Positions 15,906 through 23,806 of a stretch of 64,000 bases of DNA are shown here, in pieces. Under the pieces are notes generated by a model. It searched no databases. It had not been told where the DNA came from and was given only the letters and a program-made list of their open reading frames with translations. The stretch comes from Streptomyces achromogenes (lineage in GTDB: Bacteria > Actinomycetota > Actinomycetes > Streptomycetales > Streptomycetaceae), in contig NZ_JAUSYH010000001.1 in assembly GCF_030816715.1 (NCBI RefSeq), positions 5,642,001 to 5,706,000 of the forward strand, written 5' to 3'. Numbering within the stretch: the first letter of the stretch is position 1; each line of letters opens with the position of its first letter. Both the position numbers and the translations under genes were made by a program.

Positions 15906-17046
15906 GCTCAGCAAGAACGACGAGCGGCAGGACGCCACACCGAACGTCTCCGAGGTGGAGGCCGTCGAGGTGCAGTCGGAGACGGAGGCCGTCGCCGCGA
16001 TCGACGCCCCCGTCGAGCGCGGTGAGCCCATCCTCCAGGTCCGCAACCTGGTCAAGCACTTCCCGCTGACCCAGGGCATCCTGTTCAAGCGGCAGGTCGG
16101 CGCGGTCAAGGCCGTCGACGGCGTCTCGTTCGACCTCCACCAGGGCGAGACCCTGGGCATCGTCGGCGAGTCGGGCTGCGGCAAGTCGACCGTGGCCAAG
16201 CTCCTGATGAACCTGGAGCAGGCCACCGCCGGCGAGATCTTCTACAAGGGCCAGGACATCACCAAGCTGTCCGGGCGGGCCCTCAAGGCGGTCCGGCGCA
16301 ACATCCAGATGGTGTTCCAGGACCCGTACACCTCCCTCAACCCCCGGATGACGGTGGGCGACATCATCGGGGAGCCGTACGACATCCACCCCGAGGTGGC
16401 CCCGAAGGGCGACCGGCGGCGCAAGGTCCAGGAACTGCTGGACGTCGTCGGGCTCAACCCGGAGTACATCAACCGGTACCCGCACCAGTTCTCCGGCGGC
16501 CAGCGCCAGCGCATCGGCATCGCGCGCGGCCTCGCGCTCAACCCGGAGATCATCATCTGCGACGAGCCGGTCTCGGCCCTGGACGTGTCGGTCCAGGCGC
16601 AGGTCATCAACCTGATGGAACGACTGCAGGAGGAGTTCAACCTCTCCTACCTCTTCATCGCGCACGACCTGTCGATCGTCCGGCACATCTCCGACCGGGT
16701 CGGCGTGATGTACCTCGGCAAGCTCGCCGAGATCGGCTCCGACGAGCAGATCTACGATCACCCGACGCACCCCTACACCCAGGCGCTGCTGTCGGCCGTG
16801 CCGGTGCCCGACCCGGCGGCCCGCGAGCACCGCGAGCGGATCATCCTGGCCGGTGACGTCCCCTCCCCGGCCAACCCGCCCTCGGGCTGCCGCTTCCGCA
16901 CCCGCTGCTGGAAGGCCGAGGACAAGTGCGCGCAGGAGGTCCCCCTGCTCGCGATCCCGGAGCGGTTCAAGGGCTCCGACACGCCGGCCGCCCATGAGTC
17001 GGCCTGTCACTTCGCCGAGGAGAAGGACGTCGTCCACGCGGCCTGA
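15898..17046 (+). CDS. Oligopeptide ABC transporter ATP-binding protein (OppF/DppF type)
   Basis: A 382-residue ATPase, last gene of the first operon. After an acidic N-terminal stretch of about 40 residues rich in E/V/A, the ABC domain shows Walker A GESGCGKST, signature FSGGQRQRI and Walker B IIICDEPVSALD, followed by the C-terminal Cys motif CRFRTRCWKAEDKC. Starts at ATG 15898 inside the previous gene (8-nt overlap). Bases 16255-16526 are almost identical to the paralogous gene at 22769-23040 (five differences) while flanking parts have diverged; see findings. Confidence 0.92.
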   Translation: MAELSKNDERQDATPNVSEVEAVEVQSETEAVAAIDAPVERGEPILQVRNLVKHFPLTQGILFKRQVGAVKAVDGVSFDLHQGETLGIVGESGCGKSTVAKLLMNLEQATAGEIFYKGQDITKLSGRALKAVRRNIQMVFQDPYTSLNPRMTVGDIIGEPYDIHPEVAPKGDRRRKVQELLDVVGLNPEYINRYPHQFSGGQRQRIGIARGLALNPEIIICDEPVSALDVSVQAQVINLMERLQEEFNLSYLFIAHDLSIVRHISDRVGVMYLGKLAEIGSDEQIYDHPTHPYTQALLSAVPVPDPAAREHRERIILAGDVPSPANPPSGCRFRTRCWKAEDKCAQEVPLLAIPERFKGSDTPAAHESACHFAEEKDVVHAA

Positions 17047-17069
17047 CGTCGAGCCGAGCGCTCACACCC

Positions 17070-17112
17070 GTTCGCGGCCTCCGGCAGCCCCGTGCTGCCG
17101 GAGGCCGCGAAC
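17070..17112 (+). terminator. 18-bp perfect stem-loop ending the first peptide operon
   Basis: GTTCGCGGCCTCCGGCAG (17070-17087) pairs fully with CTGCCGGAGGCCGCGAAC (17095-17112) around the loop CCCCGTG, 23 bp after the last stop. Confidence 0.88.
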
Positions 17113-17198
17113 GTCGGCGCACGCTCCCCACCCGTTTCCCCGCGCCGATCTGCGCCCGCGCCGAGCGGGCGGGCGCCCGTAAAGCCGAGGACGACACG

Positions 17199-17624
17199 AT
17201 GCTGCACCACGTCGAGCTGTGGGTCCCGGATCTGCCCCGGGCGGCGAGGGAGTGGGGCTGGCTGCTGGGCGGCCTCGGGTACGAGCCGTACCAGGACTGG
17301 GACCGGGGCCGCAGCTGGCGGCACGGCCCGACCTACCTCGTCGTCGAGCAGTCCCCGGCGATGCGGGACGACGGCGGCGGCCACGACCGGCTGCGCCCCG
17401 GCCTCAACCACCTCGCGTTCCACGCCGCGAGCCGGTCCGAACTCGACGCGCTGGTGGCGCGGGCGCCCGCGCACGGCTGGACGCCCCTGTTCGCCGAGCG
17501 GTATCCGCACGCGGGCGGCCCGGAGCACTACGCGGCCTATCTGGAGAACTCCGACGGCTTCGAGGTCGAGCTGGTGGTCCCGTCGCCCGCAGGACCCGAC
17601 AAGCACAGCCCGAACCCTCCGTAA
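17199..17624 (+). CDS. VOC-superfamily (glyoxalase-like) protein
   Basis: A 141-residue single-domain vicinal-oxygen-chelate protein. Candidate metal ligands are the His in MLHHVELWVPDLPRAAREW, the His of LNHLAFHA and Glu in FEVELVVP, as in glyoxalase/bleomycin-resistance folds. ATG 17199 follows GAGGAC. It stands alone between the two peptide permease operons, behind a strong terminator. The substrate is unknown. Confidence 0.82.
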   Translation: MLHHVELWVPDLPRAAREWGWLLGGLGYEPYQDWDRGRSWRHGPTYLVVEQSPAMRDDGGGHDRLRPGLNHLAFHAASRSELDALVARAPAHGWTPLFAERYPHAGGPEHYAAYLENSDGFEVELVVPSPAGPDKHSPNPP

Positions 17625-17850
17625 CCGCGCCCCACCGACCTGCGCCCACCCGCCGTCCCGCGCCCCTCCCGCGCGTCCACGTCTCGCCCGCAGGCCCGCG
17701 CTGCCTCCGTCGGCCCGCGTCTTGCCCGCCCGCGCCCCGCGCGTGCCTCGTCCTGCGGCCGGGGCTCTCGCCCGCGCCTCGCCCGACGCCTCACCACCGC
17801 CCGCTCCCCTTCGTGCGGCCGTATCCGTGCGCCCGTTCGGGTGTGGTGCC

Positions 17851-17873
17851 ACGGGTGCATTCGTTGCACCCGT
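17851..17873. promoter_or_regulatory. 9-bp inverted repeat upstream of second permease operon
   Basis: ACGGGTGCA and TGCACCCGT flank TTCGT, about 100 bp upstream of the ATG at 17975. It lies at the right edge of a 350-bp gene-free stretch (17625-17974) whose left part is C-rich with no recognisable element. It could be an operator or a small hairpin. Confidence 0.45.
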
Positions 17874-17974
17874 ACGGACGGGTGAAAGTGCGTCGAATCG
17901 CTTATGTACTGATATCGCCTGGTAAAGGATCAGGTGACAGGGCGACAGGCGCGCAGTCAACGAGGAGGCATCCC

Positions 17975-19615
17975 ATGCGTGGAGCCACGCACGCCAAGTG
18001 GGTCGCATGCGCGGCCGCGGCAGCGCTCACGGCGACGGCCTGCGGCAGCGGGGGGAGCGACAGCGGGAGCGGCAGCGGCGACGGTGGCGCGGTCCTCAGT
18101 TCCTCCTGGGGTGACCCGCAGAACCCGCTGGAGCCCGCCAACACCAACGAGGTGCAGGGCGGCAAGGTCCTCGACATGATCTTCCGGAGCCTGAAGCGGT
18201 ACAACCCGGAGACCGGCGCGGCCGAGGACATGCTGGCCGAGAAGATCGACACCTCGGACTCGCAGAACTTCACCATCACCGTCAAGGACGGCTGGACGTT
18301 CAGCAACGGCGAGAAGGTGACGGCGAAGTCGTTCGTCGACGCCTGGAACTACGGCGCGAGCCTGAAGAACAACCAGAAGAACGCGTACTTCTTCGAGTAC
18401 ATCGACGGCTACGCGGCCACCCACCCCGCCGAGGGCGGCAAGCAGACCGCCGACACCCTCTCCGGGCTCAAGGTCGTCAACGACAAGACCTTCACCGTCA
18501 AGCTCACGCAGAAGTTCTCCACCTTCCCCGACACGCTGGGCTACCCCGCCTTCGCCCCGCTGCCGCAGTCCTTCTTCAGCGACCACGCCGGCTGGCTGAA
18601 GAAGCCGGTCGGCAACGGGCCCTACACGATCGCGTCCTACACCAAGGGCTCCCAGATGGAGCTGAAGAAGTGGGCGGACTACCCCGGCGAGGACAAGGCG
18701 CAGAACGGCGGGGTGACCCTCAAGGTCTACACCGACAACAACACCGCCTACACCGACCTGATGGCCGGCAACCTCGACCTGGTCGACGACGTGCCCGCGG
18801 CCCAGCTCAAGAACGTCAAGGCCGACCTGGGCGACCGCTACCTCAACACCCCGGCCGGCATCATCCAGACGCTGGCGTTCCCGTTCTACGACAAGAAGTG
18901 GAACACCACCGGCTCGGAAAAGGTCCGCACCGGCCTGTCCCGCGCGATCGACCGCGAGCAGATCACCGACACGATCTTCCAGAAGACCCGCACCCCCGCC
19001 ACCGACTGGACCTCCCCGGTGCTCGGCGCGGAGGGCGGCTTCAAGGAGGGCCTGTGCGGGGACGCCTGCGACTACGACCCCGCGGCCGCGAAGAAGCTCA
19101 TCAAGGAGGGCGGCGGACTGCCGGGCGGCCAGGTGAAGATCAGCTACAACGCGGACACCGGGTCCCACAAGCAGTGGGTCGACGCGGTCTGCAACTCGAT
19201 CAACAACGCCCTGGACAACGACAAGGCGTGCGTCGGCAACCCGGTCGGCACCTTCGCCGACTTCCGCAACCAGATCACCGACCGGAAGATGAGCGGCCCG
19301 TTCCGGGCGGGGTGGCAGATGGACTACCCCCTCATCCAGAACTTCCTCCAGCCGCTCTACTACACGAACGCCTCCTCCAACGACGGCAAGTGGTCGAACA
19401 AGGACTTCGACACGCTCGTCAACCAGGCGAACGCCGAGACCGACACCGCCAAGGCCGTGGAGACGTTCCAGAAGGCCGAGGAGGTCGTCCGCGACAACAT
19501 GGCCGCCATCCCGCTCTGGTACCAGAACGGGAGCGCCGGCTACTCGGAGCGGCTCTCCAACGTCAAGCTCAACCCGTTCTCCGTCCCGGTGTACAACGAG
19601 ATCAAGGTCAGCTGA
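17975..19615 (+). CDS. Oligopeptide-binding lipoprotein of second BldK-like permease
   Basis: A 546-residue SBP_bac_5 lipoprotein. The lipobox is ATAC with lipidated Cys23. The first 11 residues (MRGATHAKWVA) are nearly the same as in the other cluster's binding protein, and the linker is a Gly/Ser repeat (GSGGSDSGSGSGDGG). The mature domain begins AVLSSSWGDPQNPLEP and ends AAIPLWYQNG. It has an internal cysteine pair (CGDAC) and another pair (VCNS...ACVGN) that may form disulfides. ATG 17975 follows GAGGAGG. First gene of the second complete permease operon. Binding pockets clearly differ between the two proteins. Confidence 0.9.
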   Translation: MRGATHAKWVACAAAAALTATACGSGGSDSGSGSGDGGAVLSSSWGDPQNPLEPANTNEVQGGKVLDMIFRSLKRYNPETGAAEDMLAEKIDTSDSQNFTITVKDGWTFSNGEKVTAKSFVDAWNYGASLKNNQKNAYFFEYIDGYAATHPAEGGKQTADTLSGLKVVNDKTFTVKLTQKFSTFPDTLGYPAFAPLPQSFFSDHAGWLKKPVGNGPYTIASYTKGSQMELKKWADYPGEDKAQNGGVTLKVYTDNNTAYTDLMAGNLDLVDDVPAAQLKNVKADLGDRYLNTPAGIIQTLAFPFYDKKWNTTGSEKVRTGLSRAIDREQITDTIFQKTRTPATDWTSPVLGAEGGFKEGLCGDACDYDPAAAKKLIKEGGGLPGGQVKISYNADTGSHKQWVDAVCNSINNALDNDKACVGNPVGTFADFRNQITDRKMSGPFRAGWQMDYPLIQNFLQPLYYTNASSNDGKWSNKDFDTLVNQANAETDTAKAVETFQKAEEVVRDNMAAIPLWYQNGSAGYSERLSNVKLNPFSVPVYNEIKVS

Positions 19616-19621
19616 CCCGCC

Positions 19622-20545
19622 GTGGGCCGGTATGTGATCCGGCGTCTGCTCCAGATGATCCCCGTGTTCATCGGGGCGACGCTGCTCATCTTCCTGATGG
19701 TGAACGTGATGGGCGACCCCATCGCCGGCCTGTGCGGTGACCGGCAGTGCGACCCGGCCACCGCCACCCAGCTGAAGAAGGAGTTCGGCCTCGACAAGCC
19801 GGTGTGGCAGCAGTACCTGACCTACATGGGGAACGTCTTCACCGGAGACTTCGGTACGGCGTTCAACGGCCAGCCGGTCACCGAGCTGATGTCGACGGCG
19901 TTCCCGGTCACCATCCGGCTGACCGTCGTGGCGATCGTCTTCGAGATCGTCATCGGCATCACCCTGGGCGTCGTGACGGGCCTGCGCCGGGGCCGGCCCG
20001 TCGACACCGGGGTCCTGCTGCTGACCCTCGTGGTGATCTCCGTCCCCACCTTCGTCACCGGCCTGCTGCTGCAACTGCTGCTCGGCGTGGAGTGGGGCTG
20101 GATCAAACCGTCCGTCTCCTCGGACGCCGAGTTCGGCGAACTGATCGTGCCGGGGCTGGTGCTGGCGTCCGTGTCGCTGGCGTACGTCACCCGGCTGACC
20201 CGCACCTCGATCGCGGAGAACAAGCGGTCCGACTACGTCCGCACGGCGATCGCCAAGGGGCTGCCGCGCCGCCGGGTCGTCACCCGGCATCTGCTGCGCA
20301 ACTCCCTCATCCCGGTGGTCACCTTCATCGGCACCGACATCGGGGCCCTGATGGGCGGCGCGATCGTCACCGAGCGCATCTTCAACATCCACGGCGTCGG
20401 CTTCCAGCTCTACCAGGGGATCCTCCGCCAGAACACCCAGACCGTCGTCGGCTTCGTGACCGTCCTCGTCCTGGTGTTCCTGGTGGCCAATCTGCTCGTC
20501 GATCTCCTGTACGCCGTACTCGACCCGAGGATCCGCTATGCCTGA
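19622..20545 (+). CDS. Oligopeptide ABC transporter permease (OppB/DppB type), second cluster
   Basis: A 307-residue permease starting at GTG 19622, only 6 bp after the binding-protein stop, so translation is tightly linked. It has the N-terminus GRYVIRRLLQMIPVFIG, a short loop with a Cys pair (LCGDRQC) not seen in the first cluster's permease, and the EAA loop DYVRTAIAKGLPRR. Unlike the first cluster there is no hairpin-containing spacer after the binding protein. It overlaps the next permease by 8 nt. Confidence 0.92.
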   Translation: MGRYVIRRLLQMIPVFIGATLLIFLMVNVMGDPIAGLCGDRQCDPATATQLKKEFGLDKPVWQQYLTYMGNVFTGDFGTAFNGQPVTELMSTAFPVTIRLTVVAIVFEIVIGITLGVVTGLRRGRPVDTGVLLLTLVVISVPTFVTGLLLQLLLGVEWGWIKPSVSSDAEFGELIVPGLVLASVSLAYVTRLTRTSIAENKRSDYVRTAIAKGLPRRRVVTRHLLRNSLIPVVTFIGTDIGALMGGAIVTERIFNIHGVGFQLYQGILRQNTQTVVGFVTVLVLVFLVANLLVDLLYAVLDPRIRYA

Positions 20546-21548
20546 GCCGACGCCGGAGCATCATCTGCCGGGCGCGGGCCGCACACCGGAGGAGGGAGCC
20601 ATCGCCGACACCGGCATGGGCGGGGCGATGGACCTCGCCACGGCGGAGGGGGAGACGCTGGAGAAGGCCCCGGGCGGCCCGCAGGGCTCCGGTCCGCCCG
20701 AGAAGGCCCGCTCCCTGTGGTCCGACGCCTGGCGGGACCTGCGCCGCAACCCCGTCTTCATCGTCTCCGCCCTGGTCATCCTGTTCCTGGTGTTCATCTC
20801 CCTGTGGCCCGGGTCCATCACCTGGCTGAGCCCCCTCAAGTGCGACCTGTCCAAGGCCCAGGAGGGCTCTCAGCCCGGCCACCCCTTCGGCTTCGACGGC
20901 CAGGGCTGTGACGTCTACACACGCGTCGTCTACGGCGCCCGTACGTCCGTCACGGTGGGCGTCCTCGCCACGCTCGGCGTCGCGCTCTTCGGCAGTGTGC
21001 TCGGCGGGCTGGCCGGGTTCTTCGGCGGGTCGGGGGACGCGATCCTGTCCCGGATCACCGACGTCTTCTTCGCCATCCCCGTCGTCCTCGGCGGCCTCGT
21101 CCTGCTCTCCGTGGTGACCAGCAACACCGTCTGGCCCGTCATCGGGTTCATGGTGCTGCTCGGCTGGCCGCAGATCTCCCGCATCGCCCGCGGCTCGGTG
21201 ATCACGGCCAAGCAGAACGACTACGTCCAGGCGGCCCGTGCCCTGGGCGCCTCCCACTCCCGGCTGCTGCTGCGGCACATCACGCCCAACGCGGTCGCCC
21301 CGGTGATCGTCGTGGCGACCATCGCGCTCGGCACGTACATCGCGCTGGAGGCGACCCTCTCCTACCTCGGCGTCGGTCTGAAGCCGCCGACCGTCTCCTG
21401 GGGCATCGACATCTCCGCCGCCTCCCCGTACATCCGCAACGCCCCGCACGCCCTGCTGTGGCCCTCGGGCGCCCTGGCCCTCACGGTCCTGGCCTTCATC
21501 ATGCTCGGCGACGCGGTCCGCGACGCCCTCGACCCGAAGCTGAGGTGA
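20538..21548 (+). CDS. Oligopeptide ABC transporter permease (OppC/DppC type), second cluster
   Basis: A 336-residue permease with a cytosolic N-terminal extension of about 50 residues, longer than in the first cluster, before the OppC_N segment (SLWSDAWRDLRRNPVF). The core permease has the EAA loop DYVQAARALGASHSRLL. The periplasmic loop has a Cys pair (LKCDLSKAQ...GQGC). Start ATG 20538 lies within the preceding gene. Seven bp separate it from the first ATPase of this operon. Confidence 0.91.
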   Translation: MPEPTPEHHLPGAGRTPEEGAIADTGMGGAMDLATAEGETLEKAPGGPQGSGPPEKARSLWSDAWRDLRRNPVFIVSALVILFLVFISLWPGSITWLSPLKCDLSKAQEGSQPGHPFGFDGQGCDVYTRVVYGARTSVTVGVLATLGVALFGSVLGGLAGFFGGSGDAILSRITDVFFAIPVVLGGLVLLSVVTSNTVWPVIGFMVLLGWPQISRIARGSVITAKQNDYVQAARALGASHSRLLLRHITPNAVAPVIVVATIALGTYIALEATLSYLGVGLKPPTVSWGIDISAASPYIRNAPHALLWPSGALALTVLAFIMLGDAVRDALDPKLR

Positions 21549-21555
21549 CGGGCGG

Positions 21556-22539
21556 ATGCTGCTCGAAGTGCGCGACCTGCACGTGGAGTTCCGCACCCGG
21601 GACGGTGTCGCCCGGGCCGTCAACGGCGTCAGCTACGGCGTGGACGCCGGCGAGACGCTCGCGGTACTCGGCGAGTCCGGGTCCGGCAAGTCCGTCACCG
21701 CCCAGGCGATCATGGGCATCCTCGACATTCCGCCCGGCCGCATCACCTCCGGCGAGATCCTCTTCCAGGGCAGGGACCTGCTGAAGCTCAAGGAGGACGA
21801 GCGCCGCAAGGTGCGGGGGGCCGAGATGGCCATGATCTTCCAGGACGCCCTGTCGTCCCTGAACCCCGTGCTGTCGGTCGGCGACCAGCTCGGCGAGATG
21901 TTCGTCGTGCACCGGGGGATGTCACGGAAGGACGCGCGCGCCAAGGCCGTCGAGCTGATGGACCGCGTCCGCATCCCCGGTGCCCGGGAACGGGTCAAGG
22001 ACTACCCGCACCAGTTCTCCGGCGGCATGCGCCAGCGCATCATGATCGCGATGGCGATGGCCCTGGAGCCGGCGCTGATCATCGCCGACGAGCCGACCAC
22101 CGCCCTCGACGTCACGGTCCAGGCCCAGGTCATGGACCTGCTCGCGGATCTGCAGCGCGAGTACCACATGGGCCTCATCCTCATCACCCACGACCTCGGC
22201 GTGGTCGCGGACGTCGCCGACCGCATCGCCGTCATGTACGCGGGCCGGATCGTCGAGTCGGCCCCCGTGCACGACATCTACAAGGCGCCGGCCCACCCCT
22301 ACACCCGAGGCCTGCTCGACTCCATCCCGCGGCTCGACCAGAAGGGCCAGGAGCTCTACGCCATCAAGGGCCTGCCGCCCAACCTCATGCACATCCCGCC
22401 CGGCTGCGCCTTCAACCCGCGCTGCCCGATGGCCCGGGAGGTGTGCCGCCGGGACGTCCCGCCGCTGTACGACGTCGAGGACTCCGACGCGGACCGCACC
22501 AGCGCCTGCCACTTCTGGAGGGAGTGCCTGCATGACTGA
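21556..22539 (+). CDS. Oligopeptide ABC transporter ATP-binding protein (OppD/DppD type), second cluster
   Basis: A 327-residue ATPase starting directly at the ABC fold (MLLEVRDLHVEF). It has Walker A GESGSGKS, signature FSGGMRQRI, Walker B LIIADEPTTALD and the C-terminal CAFNPRCPMAREVC motif. It is clearly paralogous to 14859-15905 but diverged at many silent sites, unlike its downstream neighbour. It overlaps the next gene by 8 nt, as in the first cluster. Confidence 0.91.
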   Translation: MLLEVRDLHVEFRTRDGVARAVNGVSYGVDAGETLAVLGESGSGKSVTAQAIMGILDIPPGRITSGEILFQGRDLLKLKEDERRKVRGAEMAMIFQDALSSLNPVLSVGDQLGEMFVVHRGMSRKDARAKAVELMDRVRIPGARERVKDYPHQFSGGMRQRIMIAMAMALEPALIIADEPTTALDVTVQAQVMDLLADLQREYHMGLILITHDLGVVADVADRIAVMYAGRIVESAPVHDIYKAPAHPYTRGLLDSIPRLDQKGQELYAIKGLPPNLMHIPPGCAFNPRCPMAREVCRRDVPPLYDVEDSDADRTSACHFWRECLHD

Positions 22540-23572
22540 GCCGATTCTGGAGGTCAGCGGGCTGGTCAAGCACTATCCGCTCACCCGGGGCATCCTCTTC
22601 AAGAAGCAGGTCGGCGCGGTGAAGGCCGTCGACGGGGTCGACCTGACCCTGCACCGTGGCGAGACCCTCGGCATCGTCGGCGAGTCGGGCTGCGGCAAGT
22701 CGACCGTCGCCAAGATGCTGGTCAACCTGGAGAAGCCGACGGCCGGCGAGATCCGGTACAAGGGCGAGGACATCACCAAGCTGTCCGGGCGGGCCCTCAA
22801 GGCGGTCCGGCGCAACATCCAGATGGTGTTCCAGGACCCGTACACCTCCCTCAACCCCCGGATGACGGTGGGCGACATCATCGGGGAGCCGTACGAGATC
22901 CACCCGGAAGTGGCCCCGAAGGGCGACCGGCGGCGCAAGGTCCAGGATCTGCTGGACGTCGTCGGGCTCAACCCGGAGTACATCAACCGGTACCCGCACC
23001 AGTTCTCCGGAGGCCAGCGCCAGCGCATCGGCATCGCGCGGGGGCTGGCCCTGCGCCCCGAGGTGATCGTCGCCGACGAGCCGGTGTCCGCGCTGGACGT
23101 GTCGGTGCAGGCGCAGGTGATCAACCTGCTGGACCGGCTGCAGAGCGAGTTCGACCTGTCCTACCTGTTCATCGCCCACGACCTGTCGATCGTCCGGCAC
23201 ATCTCCGACCGCGTCGGGGTCATGTACCTCGGGCGGATCGTGGAGATCGGCCGCGACGCCGAGATCTACGACCATCCCACGCACCCGTACACCCAGGCCC
23301 TGCTGTCCGCGGTGCCCCTGCCGGACCCGGAGGCGCGCGAGCACCGGGAGCGGATCATCCTGGTGGGCGACGTGCCGTCGCCGACGAACATCCCCTCCGG
23401 CTGCCGCTTCCGCACCCGCTGCTGGAAGGCGCGGGAGCGCTGCGCGCTGGAGGTGCCCGCGCTGGCCGTCCCGGCGGAGTTCCGCCACGCCACGGGGCCC
23501 GAGGCGCACGACTCGGCGTGCCACTTCGCCGAGCTGAAGCAGGTCGTCCCGCCGGAGGAACCACAGGCCTGA
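22532..23572 (+). CDS. Oligopeptide ABC transporter ATP-binding protein (OppF/DppF type), second cluster
   Basis: A 346-residue ATPase, last gene of the second operon. It has Walker A GESGCGKST, signature FSGGQRQRI, Walker B VIVADEPVSALD and the C-terminal CRFRTRCWKARERC motif. It lacks the acidic N-terminal extension of its paralogue at 15898. The central part (22769-23040) is almost identical to that paralogue at nucleotide level, including silent sites. Confidence 0.92.
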   Translation: MTEPILEVSGLVKHYPLTRGILFKKQVGAVKAVDGVDLTLHRGETLGIVGESGCGKSTVAKMLVNLEKPTAGEIRYKGEDITKLSGRALKAVRRNIQMVFQDPYTSLNPRMTVGDIIGEPYEIHPEVAPKGDRRRKVQDLLDVVGLNPEYINRYPHQFSGGQRQRIGIARGLALRPEVIVADEPVSALDVSVQAQVINLLDRLQSEFDLSYLFIAHDLSIVRHISDRVGVMYLGRIVEIGRDAEIYDHPTHPYTQALLSAVPLPDPEAREHRERIILVGDVPSPTNIPSGCRFRTRCWKARERCALEVPALAVPAEFRHATGPEAHDSACHFAELKQVVPPEEPQA

Positions 23573-23662
23573 CGCAGACCGGTCCGAGACCGCACGGGTC
23601 GACGCAACCGCACATTTGCGCAGCAACCGCGTTAACACGCAGGCAACTTGGCCGACCCGATT

Positions 23663-23675
23663 CCGATATACGGAC
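23663..23675. promoter_or_regulatory. Second copy of CCGATATACGGAC
   Basis: An exact 13-mer match to 10768-10780, lying 91 bp after the last gene of the second permease operon and before its terminator. The two copies bracket the two transporter operons. Confidence 0.35.
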
Positions 23676-23716
23676 GCGTCAGGCTGAACAGCGTACGGCC
23701 GTGCGGGTGCCGTAAA

Positions 23717-23750
23717 CGGGCCGGGGCGCATGTCGCCCCGGCCCGCTTTT
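23717..23750 (+). terminator. Terminator after second peptide operon
   Basis: CGGGCCGGGGCG (23717-23728) pairs with CGCCCCGGCCCG (23734-23745) around CATGT, followed by CTTTT. This is the only terminator in the window with a clear T-run, and it faces the convergent S9 peptidase gene. Confidence 0.88.
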
Positions 23751-23806
23751 CCGCGCCTGAGCCGGCGCCGCTCTCGCGGAGCCGGCTGGTGTCTCGTCGT
23801 GGTTCC

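Noticed and set aside
12507..16226. 1239-aa minus-strand frame across the first permease operon
   Set aside because: It spans several well-supported plus-strand transporter genes and their spacers, which a real gene would not do.
17625..17850. Possible coding extension between the VOC gene and the second permease operon
   Set aside because: The sequence is C-rich and open in several frames but has no RBS, start or protein-like pattern; treated as non-coding.
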